Origin: Candidatus Omnitrophota bacterium
GTDB taxonomy: Bacteria > Omnitrophota > Gorgyraeia > Duberdicusellales > 4484-171
NCBI GenBank assembly: GCA_023228195.1
Contig: JALOBR010000001.1
Span: forward strand, 1 to 42,665
Length of the DNA stretch: 42,665 nucleotides
Direction of reading: 5' to 3'
The stretch's first letter is position 1, and every line of letters begins with the position of its first letter. Both the position numbers and the translations under genes were made by a program. Positions 14,624-22,992 of this stretch are shown piece after piece. The notes under the pieces are model-generated. The model was not told the origin of the DNA. It worked only from the letters and a program-made list of their open reading frames with translations, and ran no database searches.

Positions 14624-15172
14624 ATGAAAAAACTATTTTCGAAAATCACAACAGGAAGTCCTATAATTGATGGTCTAATAATTATTGTAATTACGGCATT
14701 TTTAGGTTTTTTGTTGCGAATAAAATTTAATTTTAAATTATTAGAATTTTTGTTATTTCCATTTAAAATTCCCTTAGGGTTTATGGTAGTTTTTTTAAGC
14801 CTATCACTTATTTTTATAAAACGCCTTTGTTTCAATTTACCTTACGAATCTAAATTGGGACACTTATTAATTAATCGAAAATACCGTTTAATATATAACC
14901 CTAAAGACGGTCGAAGCAAAGAAATAGGGTTTGGAAAATACGGGAAGATAACAGAAGGTCAGAATGATAATGAGTATTCTTGGCATATATCCTCGAAAAG
15001 ATTAGAAATTTTTGGAGCTGATGGAAAGATTTATAGTAGATTTCGATACGACAAAGACCGGCAACAGTTTTTACATACTAATGATTCAGATACTAGGTCT
15101 ATACAAAACCAAGTTATAGAACCAATTCAAGCTGGAATAATTGATTGGGCTAAGCAAAAGAAAAACTTCTAA
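14624..15172 (+). CDS. Two-helix membrane protein with beta-rich tail
   Basis: The 182-residue protein begins at 14624 behind a GGAGATATA ribosome site. Two hydrophobic helices (about residues 15-31 and 44-64) are followed by a soluble domain of about 110 residues with alternating strands: RLIYNPKDG, EIGFGKYGKI, YSWHISSKRLEIFG, GKIYSRFRYD. It is not a family I can name. The plan of two helices plus a small beta domain is like the CBASS effector Cap15, but no cyclic nucleotide synthase is present, so this is only a structural analogy. It follows the HEPN-like gene and may be its partner. Confidence 0.5.
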   Translation: MKKLFSKITTGSPIIDGLIIIVITAFLGFLLRIKFNFKLLEFLLFPFKIPLGFMVVFLSLSLIFIKRLCFNLPYESKLGHLLINRKYRLIYNPKDGRSKEIGFGKYGKITEGQNDNEYSWHISSKRLEIFGADGKIYSRFRYDKDRQQFLHTNDSDTRSIQNQVIEPIQAGIIDWAKQKKNF

Positions 15173-15214
15173 CACTCCCACCCCACCAACGGAATAAAAA
15201 GTTCATTTTTCGGG

Positions 15215-16318
15215 CTAAGTAAGCCAATAGCCGAGTTCTTGGAGTATCCTTGGTTTATCCTGCCAATCCCTTAAGACTGTTACCCAGATATCCAGAAAAA
15301 CTTTTTTATTGAAAATTGCTTCTATTTCCTTGCGTGCTTCTCTGCCTATTTCCTTTAAAAGTTCTCCTTTGGCTCCTATTACTATTTTTTTCTGCGATGG
15401 ACGGTTTACGTAAATGTTTACCCTCACATAGACAAATCCGGTTTTTACAAAATCTTCCGGAACGCTTGATGAAGAAAGCAAAGAATCTTCACTTTCTTCA
15501 ATTTCTTCATCTTCAACCCCTTCTTCACCGGACGTTTCCTCTGGGTTATCTTCCATTTCTTCTTCCACTTCCATCTCTTCGCTAGCCTCATACGTTTCTT
15601 CGGTTTCTTCAATCTTGCCGCCTTGGGGCATATCTTTAATTGCCCGAATTTCAACAGCTAACGAATGCGGCAATTCTTTCGCTAACACAATAAATAATTT
15701 CTCCCTTACTATATCTGCTATGCGGAACTTAAGCGGAAAATCAGTTAATGTCTTATTGTCGTAAAAAGGCACTTGCCTTGGAAGATTTTCTAAAATTACC
15801 TCACGAAGAACGTCGATATTTTTATTTAGCTTTGCCGAGATAGGAAGGTAATAAACAAGGGGGTCATTTTTAACTCCCTTATTGCTTATTATCTTTCTCC
15901 AACAGTCTATATATTCATTTAAAGCCTTCGTTCCCAAATCAAGCTTGTTTAAAACCATTATGGTCTTTATGTTTTGCTGGGTAAGAAAATCCACTATCTC
16001 AAGTTCTTCTTTCCCGAAAGTGCGCGAAATGTCAACGACGTATAGAATCAAATCGCAGCCTTCAATTGATTGCTTTGCAATTGTATTTAGCTGGGTTGCA
16101 AGATTATCTTTAAATGAATGTATGCCGGGAGTATCGACAAAAACAACCTGCGCGTCTTTTAAATTCAAAATACCCTTTATCTGATGGCGGGTAGTTTGCG
16201 GGATGGGCGAAACAATGCTTACTTTTGTTTTGAGCAACGCGTTAAGCATCGTGGACTTACCGACATTGGGCCTACCCATAATTGCCACAAAACCTGATTT
16301 GAAATTTTCGTTTGTCAT
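15215..16318 (-). CDS. era: GTPase Era with acidic insertion in the KH domain
   Basis: Ribosome-assembly GTPase of 367 residues; the usual length is near 300. GTPase motifs: G1 GRPNVGKS (15-22), switch PQTTRHQ, G3 DTPG (62-65), G4 NKLD (124-127), G5 SAK (161-163). The KH domain has ELPHSLAVEI and RPSQKKIVIGAKG, which in Era grips the 3' end of 16S rRNA. Between these (about residues 230-290) sits a strongly acidic, low-complexity stretch (for example EEMEVEEEMEDNPEETSGEE) ending in a Ser run, absent from standard Era. The start is placed at the second Met because upstream residues come from a repeat element. Confidence 0.93.
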   Translation of the reverse strand: MTNENFKSGFVAIMGRPNVGKSTMLNALLKTKVSIVSPIPQTTRHQIKGILNLKDAQVVFVDTPGIHSFKDNLATQLNTIAKQSIEGCDLILYVVDISRTFGKEELEIVDFLTQQNIKTIMVLNKLDLGTKALNEYIDCWRKIISNKGVKNDPLVYYLPISAKLNKNIDVLREVILENLPRQVPFYDNKTLTDFPLKFRIADIVREKLFIVLAKELPHSLAVEIRAIKDMPQGGKIEETEETYEASEEMEVEEEMEDNPEETSGEEGVEDEEIEESEDSLLSSSSVPEDFVKTGFVYVRVNIYVNRPSQKKIVIGAKGELLKEIGREARKEIEAIFNKKVFLDIWVTVLRDWQDKPRILQELGYWLT

Positions 16319-16329
16319 ATTTTTTATTA

Positions 16330-16519
16330 CACAGATGGCCACAGATAATAAATCACAACCCCGTTACCCTAGATAAATATATTAAGGTTCGGGGCGTCCC
16401 GCACCTTAATAATTATATATAGCCCAGCAGGCTGAAAGCCTGGTGAATAGGAAACGGGACAGATGATCGCAGATGAATTTATCTGTGCTCATCCGCTTGC
16501 AAATCTGCGCTAATCTGTG
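16330..16519. repeat. 190-bp composite repeat element, copy 1
   Basis: Ends are CACAGATGGCCACAGAT and ATCTGCGCTAATCTGTG, imperfect terminal inverted repeats. The segment 16330-16475 matches the reverse complement of 20142-20287 over 146 bp with about 6 differences; the remainder is more diverged. A central block bounded by CCCGTT/AACGGG and containing CAGGCTGAAAGCCTG looks like a second palindrome nested in a simple CACAGAT element such as 6291-6347. The right end supplies the last codons and the stop of the M20 peptidase gene; the left end lies 11 bp before the era start codon. No transposase is encoded, as in a MITE. Confidence 0.88.
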
Positions 16520-17646
16520 CGCTCAAAATATTCATCCAGCTGCTTAACATAATCTTCCAGCACTTTTACGCCTTTTTCAAGATTAGCTGTTTTAACCGAT
16601 TCATTCTTTATGTGGGCGTTTCCTTTTGATCCGAAACCGAAAGAAAAAGACTCAATACCTAAGTCTTTTAGGAAAGTTATGACTGTCGCGCCAAAACTTG
16701 GGGCTATTTTTCCTGTTATTTTATTTTTCTTTAAAACGCTACGTAATATTTTAATAGCCGGTAAATTTTCATCTATTTCAAGCGGAGCTTGATTGGCGAG
16801 TATCTTTATCTTGTATTTTATTTTCTGCTTCTTTATTATTTTCTCTATACTTTTAATAATTTCTTTTTCTTCCATTGCCGGAAGATATCTTATGTCTATA
16901 TCGAAAAAAGCGTAACCGGCAACTATATTCACCTTGTCTCCGCCGTTGAATCTGCCGATATTTAAAGTAGGCTTTTTTAGCAAGGCATGCGAAACAAAAG
17001 GAAATTTTCTTGTTAGAATTTCATTTAGTATAAATACTCCTTTTTCTACTGCGTTTATTCCTTCCTCCGGATATGCTCCGTGAGCTTCTTTTCCGAAAAG
17101 TTCGACTCTTAAATGCAGAAGCCCCTTTTGAGCGACAATAATATCAAACTCATCACTATCAAGAACTACCCCGTAGTCCGCTCCTTTTAGATATTTAGCA
17201 AGCGGGATTATGCCATTGTGGCTGCCGGTTTCTTCGTCACCGGTAAAGGCAAAGATTAAATCAATATTTTTAAGGGTTATTTTTTTCTCTTTTAACTTTT
17301 TTATAAGATAAAGGGCGGCTGCCACATTAACTTTGCAATCCGTTGCCCCGCGGCCGTATATTTTACCTTTATATACTTTTGCCGAAAACGGAGGTATGCG
17401 CCAAGCGCCGGTTGCCGGCACTGTATCTACGTGGGGAGTGAATAGAATTTTTTTCTTTGAATTTCGTGAAGTTAGCTTACAGACTAAATTAGGCCTGTTT
17501 TTTTTAAATTCATAAATTTTAGAAGCAACACCCAAGCCTTTAAGGTAATTTTGGATAAAACGAATTATCTCTTTTTCATTACCCGGAGGATTTTGCGAAT
17601 CTATTTTAATTAGCTTTTGAAGCAAATTTATCGGGCTCTGTTTCAT
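16510..17646 (-). CDS. M20 family metallopeptidase (ArgE/DapE-like)
   Basis: A 378-residue M20 deacylase or peptidase. Zinc ligands and catalytic residues are PHVDTVP, GRGATDCKVN, TGDEETGS (catalytic Glu pair), LDSDEFD and the final His in GNAHIKNES. A dimerisation lid domain (about 180-290) lies between. Family members hydrolyse N-acyl amino acids or dipeptides; the specific substrate is not clear. The start overlaps the PilZ gene end by 41 bp, implying coupled translation. The last residues and the TAG stop are contributed by the repeat element at 16330-16519. Confidence 0.88.
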   Translation of the reverse strand: MKQSPINLLQKLIKIDSQNPPGNEKEIIRFIQNYLKGLGVASKIYEFKKNRPNLVCKLTSRNSKKKILFTPHVDTVPATGAWRIPPFSAKVYKGKIYGRGATDCKVNVAAALYLIKKLKEKKITLKNIDLIFAFTGDEETGSHNGIIPLAKYLKGADYGVVLDSDEFDIIVAQKGLLHLRVELFGKEAHGAYPEEGINAVEKGVFILNEILTRKFPFVSHALLKKPTLNIGRFNGGDKVNIVAGYAFFDIDIRYLPAMEEKEIIKSIEKIIKKQKIKYKIKILANQAPLEIDENLPAIKILRSVLKKNKITGKIAPSFGATVITFLKDLGIESFSFGFGSKGNAHIKNESVKTANLEKGVKVLEDYVKQLDEYFERTD

Positions 17647-19579
17647 ATATTTCCTTTAAAGATAAACTTAAATATTCTCCTTTTAATGGATTATACCCTA
17701 AATAAGCAATAAGAAAATAGGCCGAAGAAGAAAGGGAGCCCGTCCTGTCTCCGCTTGGAGTGCGCCATCCATGGCCGGTATCAACTTGCGCGCTTGATGC
17801 ATAAGGAAGGCACGGGTCTTCCACGCCTATTTTTGAGGCAGATGTAATAAGCATCTTCTGAAGCTCATCGGAATAAAAAACAGATTTATTTAAGTACTCC
17901 CTGGATTTACCGGGATCTTTCGCTTTATAATAGTCTGCCATTATTTCGAAAGAAAGGATCATTTGCGCTGTCCATTCGCAAGATACGATCCCGCCGCGCG
18001 CGCAATTCCTGAATTTAGCGAAATCGAAACCTCTCACAAAAACCTCCCCCTCTTTGCGCTTAAAACTGACGGATACCTCGCAATTTTCAACTGCAAATTC
18101 GAGTATCCTTTCCGGATTCATCTTCAAAGATATCAGCTCTTCCACGCCAAAAGCCGTAACCGACCAGGCATACGTATCGGTTGCTATCGTGCTGTCGCCT
18201 TTGCCCCTGTTAACCGGCGGGCCATAACTTGTGTATGCATATTTTAAAATCCATTTTTTTATTTTTTCTGCCGCATCACGGTATTTGTCCTGTTTGGTTA
18301 TTTTATAAAAAGAATCAAAGAAAGCAAAAGCATCAAGATTGTGCTCCGTAGCATACCACTCAACTGTCGGGCCTCCCTTTATCCCGCCCTCTTTATCCAT
18401 CATCGCTAAAAGAAAATCGGAAACCTTCTCAGCTACGGGAAGGTATTTTGCGCTTTTGGTTTCTTTATAATAATCTAAAACGGCGATACCGAGCCAGGCG
18501 TTCGGCCCGCTATGAGCGACATATTCTGCGCAATCGCCCTGGGTATAATACGCATTGTATATATTTTCTCCTTTGTTTACTTTTTTTAGATAAAAATCAA
18601 AAATCTTTTCAGCTCGCTCCCTGTCGTTTAAGATAACAAAGGTAATTGCGGCAAGCGCCTGGTCATAGGTAAAACTCATCTTTTTAAGGCTTTCGTCGCC
18701 TTCATAGCTTAAGACAAGGCCGCTTACCAAATCCTGGCGGTTTTTTATCCAGGAATATACACCTTTTATTATTTTGTCTTCCGCGCGTATTTTTGCGCGC
18801 CCCAAATCTTTGAATTCTTTTTTTAAGCCTACGGTTGTTTCATTGTATTCTTTTTGTTTTACCTTTAAAAAGTCGCTTTCTTTGCGTAAGATCTCAATTT
18901 CTTTTTTTATAGAATTTATTTTCTCACTAAGCAAGCCTGAACCGTTACTTTCAACTTTCGCATAGTCTTTCAGCTGAGTTTCCAGCAAGGTTATCTTTTC
19001 GCTTAAGTTATTCCGGATTTCATTGAAAGACGCGTTTTTATTTTTTTCTTCATCGATAAATTCTTTAAGGCCGCTGCTACGGTCTAAAATATTAACATAA
19101 CTTTTAACCAGGGACCTGTTTTCAACTGTAAGCATATGGGACTTCAAAAAGAAGGCTGCCGCGAAAAGAAAAAGCGTAACCATTGCCCCTGTCGCGGCCA
19201 AAGGTGTAAATTTATGAAATAATGCGTAATGGAAAAGTTTTTTAGCGTCTTGCTCTTTTGCGAATAACTGAAGACCTATTACATATCGATAGAAATCTTT
19301 TTGTTTCTCCTGGGAAGCCCAAGCCACCTTTGCGGATGACTCTATTACGTCTTTCTTAAATGGTATGTTTATATGCAGCAATAATTTGGCGTCTCTGGTT
19401 TTAAGCTTATCCCAGAAACCCCACCATAGGTCATTTATCAAAAGGCACAAACCGCCACGGCCGATATCATGAGTGAATCCCTGCAGCCAGGGGGTTATTC
19501 GTTTATTTTCTTCATCAACAATGCAAAATTCAATCGGCACAACGGTTGAAATTCTTATATACTTTCTTCTGTTATCCAT
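17606..19579 (-). CDS. PilZ-domain membrane protein with coiled coil and helical toroid domain
   Basis: A 657-residue protein with unusual architecture. N-terminal PilZ domain (about 1-115) has RRKYIRIS and DIGRGG, close to the cyclic-di-GMP motif RxxxR and [DN]xSxxG but with Gly in place of Ser. A transmembrane helix (about 130-148) is followed by a long coiled coil (about 160-270) and then a helical region (about 290-640) with repeated hairpins and motifs NAYYTQGDCAEYVAHSGPNAWLG, EWYATEHNLDAF, DTYAWSV. This last part resembles six-hairpin glycosidase or C5-epimerase type toroids. It may be periplasmic and act on polysaccharide under cyclic-di-GMP control. The start at 19579 avoids residues from a repeat. 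Confidence 0.72.
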   Translation of the reverse strand: MDNRRKYIRISTVVPIEFCIVDEENKRITPWLQGFTHDIGRGGLCLLINDLWWGFWDKLKTRDAKLLLHINIPFKKDVIESSAKVAWASQEKQKDFYRYVIGLQLFAKEQDAKKLFHYALFHKFTPLAATGAMVTLFLFAAAFFLKSHMLTVENRSLVKSYVNILDRSSGLKEFIDEEKNKNASFNEIRNNLSEKITLLETQLKDYAKVESNGSGLLSEKINSIKKEIEILRKESDFLKVKQKEYNETTVGLKKEFKDLGRAKIRAEDKIIKGVYSWIKNRQDLVSGLVLSYEGDESLKKMSFTYDQALAAITFVILNDRERAEKIFDFYLKKVNKGENIYNAYYTQGDCAEYVAHSGPNAWLGIAVLDYYKETKSAKYLPVAEKVSDFLLAMMDKEGGIKGGPTVEWYATEHNLDAFAFFDSFYKITKQDKYRDAAEKIKKWILKYAYTSYGPPVNRGKGDSTIATDTYAWSVTAFGVEELISLKMNPERILEFAVENCEVSVSFKRKEGEVFVRGFDFAKFRNCARGGIVSCEWTAQMILSFEIMADYYKAKDPGKSREYLNKSVFYSDELQKMLITSASKIGVEDPCLPYASSAQVDTGHGWRTPSGDRTGSLSSSAYFLIAYLGYNPLKGEYLSLSLKEIYETEPDKFASKAN

Positions 19580-19589
19580 ATTTTTTGTA

Positions 19590-19657
19590 CACAAATTACC
19601 ACGAATTTGAAACGAATTTACACGAATAACCTGTTCTCCTATTCGTGGAAATTCGTG
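19590..19657. repeat. 68-bp CACGAATT-type repeat
   Basis: CACAAATTACCACGAATTTG at one end and ATTCGTGGAAATTCGTG at the other form inverted ends. It has the same plan as the CACAGAT elements and stops 10 bp before the PilZ gene start codon. Confidence 0.65.
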
Positions 19658-19711
19658 TTCTAAACTTTATATAACAGATTTTTTGCGAATATGCAAATTT
19701 GATTGGATGGA

Positions 19712-20080
19712 CTATTTAAGTTTTTTAATTTTATTCAGAAATGCGCTGAATTTCTGATGCTTTCTTAAGTTTTCAAGATCCGGGTCTTCAAGTATATAGG
19801 AAAAATCGTCATAACCGAAAAGAATTGCCTTCTTAAGCTCTTTGAATGCCTCCTCTGTTTCCCCCATAAGAGAAAGGCTACAGGCAAAATTATAGCGGGC
19901 AACAGGGTCTTCCGGCTTGAGGTTTACGAGTCTCCTGTCGACTTCAAGGCCTTCCTGGTAAAAACCTTTTCTCGTGTATGCATCACCGAGAGTAGCGAGC
20001 GCGTGGAAAAAATTAGGGTTTTTCGAAAGCAGGCCTTCGTAAAATCTTATTTCAAAATCTTTTCTTTTTCTCTTTGCCAT
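19712..20080 (-). CDS. Small TPR-like protein
   Basis: A 122-residue helical protein. Helix pairs NFFHALATLGDAYTRKGFYQEGLEVDRRLV and DPVARYNFACSLSLMGETEEAFKELKKAI match TPR units, followed by YILEDPDLENLRKHQKFSAF, the common ending of such proteins. No signal peptide; likely a cytoplasmic adaptor. The start at 20080 is preferred, since the longer reading begins within the 190-bp repeat. It lies just upstream of the PilZ protein gene. Confidence 0.8.
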   Translation of the reverse strand: MAKRKRKDFEIRFYEGLLSKNPNFFHALATLGDAYTRKGFYQEGLEVDRRLVNLKPEDPVARYNFACSLSLMGETEEAFKELKKAILFGYDDFSYILEDPDLENLRKHQKFSAFLNKIKKLK

Positions 20081-20097
20081 GTCGCTTCGCCCCATTG

Positions 20098-20287
20098 CAC
20101 AGATGGCCACAGATTTAAAAGCGAATAATCGCAGGCGATTCCATCTGTGATCATCTGTTCCGTTTCCTATTCACCAGGCTTTCAGCCTGCTGGGCTATAT
20201 ATAATTATTAAGGTGCGGGACGCCCCGAACCTTAATATATTTATCTAGGATAACGGGGTTGTGATTTATTATCTATGACTATCTGTG
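20098..20287. repeat. 190-bp composite repeat element, copy 2 (inverted)
   Basis: Same length as copy 1 and in opposite orientation. 20142-20287 matches 16330-16475 with about 96 percent identity. Its outer end encodes the last 15 residues and stop of the DUF3857 transglutaminase gene (20241), and its inner end lies 18 bp before the TPR gene start. The pair encloses three genes. Confidence 0.88.
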
Positions 20288-22628
20288 ATTTTTCCAAAAT
20301 AGCTTCTTCCTTTAAAAGATAAAATATCTCTTCCATGTTTTTCTTAAATTCCTTATATTCTGCCGGCTCGATAAATCTTTTAATTACATCAAATTCCCTG
20401 TATATCTCTATTGAATTTTTATTTTGGCTGCATATTGATTTGAACTTAAACCAGGGGGTAATTATCTCTTTGGAGGTTGGAAGAAATTTTACCTGTAAGT
20501 TTGCGGGTAAGTTTATTTTTATTTTTGATGCTTTTTTAAATATTCCTTCAAACTCTATCGGAAAATTCCTTTGTTCCTTACCCGCGTAAGAAGTATCTAT
20601 GTCTATGTCGTCAAAAAATGGAAGTATTCTTAAGCCGTCCGCGGGATTTAAAACTTTTTTGGCGCTGAATGAATACTGCAAAAATGAATCCTTATCAAAA
20701 TCGTCCACGTTGCCCGGATTATATTCTATGAGCTTGGAAAACGGGCTTATCTGAACCATTCTTTTTTGTATGTCATTTTTTAAAACATCCGGATGAGTAT
20801 ATTTTAAATAGTAACGCTGAAAACTCGCGAAAAAACCTGTGCCGGTTACTTTTCTGTTGATTACGGCGTCTTCGTTACTGTCGATATCTACTTGCATCTC
20901 ATAAAGCACGCTATTTGCGTCCAATGCCGGAGTTGTAACGATTTCATATTTATCGTCCAAAAATACAATGACATTTCTCTCCTGGTCATCAAGCGGAATA
21001 TCCGAAAAACTGACAGTTGAAGCTGTCGCGTCCATAAAAATCATTTTTCCTTCGTAGGAAAGCGCGGCTATTGCGTGGTTAAAATTAACGCAGGGAAAAT
21101 CTTTTTGCATTTGATAAATTCCCCTTGTCGGAATAAGCACAGGATAAGCTTTAAGGCCCACTTCTTTCATCATCGCAACTAAAAGTATGGCCTTATCTTT
21201 GCAATCTCCGTAACGGTTTACGAAAATATCGTTTGCATAATGCGGCTCAAAACCGCTTTCGCCATATTCTACGGCAACGTAGCGCACGTTACGGGAACAA
21301 AAATCATATATTTTTTTTGCCTTTTCCAGGTCATCTTTCGCGTCTTTTATGAGGTTTGCCGTAAATTCTTTTACTTCTTTATTCAGCACTATTTTGTCCT
21401 TATAAAGACCGTGCCACCATTTATAAATTTCTTCCCAACTTGAAAAATTAGATATACCAATCGCCGGGTTAATAATGGAAATCGAAGGCATCGGCTCTTC
21501 CGGAATAATCGGACCTATCTCTTTAAACTTCCATAAATAGCTGATAGATTTTTCTGTTTCTTCTTTTGCCGGGTTTAAATTTATTCCTTTAGAGTATGTT
21601 TCATTGAAAAATTTTAACTCTACTTTGTTTTTCCTGGGTACGGTAAGGGTAAAATTAGCCCGGGCAATAGGGAAAGCTTCCCGCAGACGATATATAAAAC
21701 TGAACTTTCCGTCAGTGATTAGTTTCGAAGAATAAATTTTTAATTTATATTCGATGATAGAGCCGACATCCACCGAAGGCATGGAAATTATAAGAGCCCT
21801 GGCGTTACTATAAAGAGGGAAATTAAGGTATTTGGTAACATCCCTTGTATTCTCAGCCCCGGCATAAACTACCCGTCCGGCAGGAGTGATTGTCCGGGCA
21901 TATTCAAGTTCAACTCTTTCATAGGTTGAATCGTATCCGATTTCTACCTCTGCCAGATCCTTCCCCTTTTCTTTTAAAACTTTCTGCACCATATGAACGT
22001 CCGCCACAGAGGTATTATCATCATTTATCCGGTGGTCTTCATCCACAAGCAAAACCACCGCTTCTTCCTTATCGATACTTTCAAGAAACTTTTGCTCTTC
22101 CTGGAGAAGGGTATTTAAAAATTGCGGCATACCCTCTTCCACCTTAAGTCCTATTTTTAAAATACGCTGTTTTGCTTGCGGCTGAAATTCACCGTTAACC
22201 TTTCTGTAAATTGCAATAGCCTTAGGGTAAAGATTCTTCGACTCAAGAGTCGTCGCGTATAAATACATATACTCGCCATCTTCGATTTCTCCAACCTGAT
22301 CAAAAACATTCAAAGCGCTGGAATATTCTTTAAGATTTGCGTACGCCTTAGCAAGCATGATTTTTGCTTTTACATCGGTTTCGTTTTTAAGCAACGCTAC
22401 AGCTTTTTCAAAATCCTTGAAATCATAATAAATTTGCGCAAGCTTTATGCGTAAATTCAGATCTTTCGGATTTTTGTTTATAAGCTCTTCGTAATGCCTG
22501 GTTTCTTCGCTGTAAATTTCATGCAATTTTTCAGATTCATATTTACAGCCGCAAAGAAAAATGAATAAAAATACCCACGGCACCAGGGAATGGGTTAGGA
22601 GGGAAGTTTTTTTTGTTATTATTTTCAT
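20241..22628 (-). CDS. DUF3857/transglutaminase-like lipoprotein with TPR repeats
   Basis: A 795-residue exported protein. Signal peptide with lipobox LCGC gives Cys28 as the lipidation site. TPR helices follow (about 40-160), then a DUF3857 beta domain (about 220-380) and a transglutaminase core: Cys476 in GDCKDKA, His518 in FNHAIAAL and Asp533 in MDATAS. The catalytic triad is complete, so it may cut or join peptide bonds in the envelope. A C-terminal beta domain follows. The last 15 residues (ending NKSQPRYPR) come from the repeat at 20098-20287, so the original C-terminus was replaced or extended. Confidence 0.88.
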   Translation of the reverse strand: MKIITKKTSLLTHSLVPWVFLFIFLCGCKYESEKLHEIYSEETRHYEELINKNPKDLNLRIKLAQIYYDFKDFEKAVALLKNETDVKAKIMLAKAYANLKEYSSALNVFDQVGEIEDGEYMYLYATTLESKNLYPKAIAIYRKVNGEFQPQAKQRILKIGLKVEEGMPQFLNTLLQEEQKFLESIDKEEAVVLLVDEDHRINDDNTSVADVHMVQKVLKEKGKDLAEVEIGYDSTYERVELEYARTITPAGRVVYAGAENTRDVTKYLNFPLYSNARALIISMPSVDVGSIIEYKLKIYSSKLITDGKFSFIYRLREAFPIARANFTLTVPRKNKVELKFFNETYSKGINLNPAKEETEKSISYLWKFKEIGPIIPEEPMPSISIINPAIGISNFSSWEEIYKWWHGLYKDKIVLNKEVKEFTANLIKDAKDDLEKAKKIYDFCSRNVRYVAVEYGESGFEPHYANDIFVNRYGDCKDKAILLVAMMKEVGLKAYPVLIPTRGIYQMQKDFPCVNFNHAIAALSYEGKMIFMDATASTVSFSDIPLDDQERNVIVFLDDKYEIVTTPALDANSVLYEMQVDIDSNEDAVINRKVTGTGFFASFQRYYLKYTHPDVLKNDIQKRMVQISPFSKLIEYNPGNVDDFDKDSFLQYSFSAKKVLNPADGLRILPFFDDIDIDTSYAGKEQRNFPIEFEGIFKKASKIKINLPANLQVKFLPTSKEIITPWFKFKSICSQNKNSIEIYREFDVIKRFIEPAEYKEFKKNMEEIFYLLKEEAILEKSQIVIDNKSQPRYPR

Positions 22629-22695
22629 ATCTTTTTGTTCGAGAATTCTTCGAAAAAACCGAAACTTTAATCCCCCGCTTTACGCGGGCTCCAGG

Positions 22696-22989
22696 TTACG
22701 CGATTTTTTCTAGAACATCCTTAACTGGTTGGCCTTTTTTAATGCCCAACTTTTTTGCGGCAGACGTACAGGAATGAACGCTTGCTGAAATTGCGCCGGC
22801 TATCGTTGAAACTCCCACTATCCTTGCGGCAACGTCATCAAATTTTTCAGCAACTTTTAAATTAAGGTATCCGCACATCACATAGCCGCGACTTCCCCGC
22901 AATATAATTAATTTTTTGCTTTGAAGCGGCACAATTAACGCGATAATGTGCTTTTTTCCGATTTTAATCTTTCCTAAAGCTGGCCTCAT
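22696..22989 (-). CDS. DUF1805 (YunC-like) protein
   Basis: A 97-residue DUF1805 protein. Typical features are LIILRGSRGYVMCGYLNLKVAEKFDDVAARIVGVSTI and a closing GIKKGQPVKDVLEKI helix. Function is unknown. It begins 3 bp after the aminotransferase stop, so they form an operon with the Lrp gene. Confidence 0.85.
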   Translation of the reverse strand: MRPALGKIKIGKKHIIALIVPLQSKKLIILRGSRGYVMCGYLNLKVAEKFDDVAARIVGVSTIAGAISASVHSCTSAAKKLGIKKGQPVKDVLEKIA

Positions 22990-22992
22990 AGC

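Noticed and set aside
14624..15172. CBASS effector Cap15
   Set aside because: Only the two-helix plus beta-domain plan is similar; no nucleotidyltransferase or other CBASS gene is adjacent.
15316..15654. Open frames opposite and overlapping the acidic part of era
   Set aside because: They arise from the GAA/GAG-rich low-complexity stretch and give Leu/Phe- or Lys/Arg-rich products with no family features.
16319..16342. N-terminal extension of Era starting at 16342
   Set aside because: The added residues are encoded by the terminal repeat of the element at 16330-16519, and standard Era starts near MTNENFKSGFVAI.
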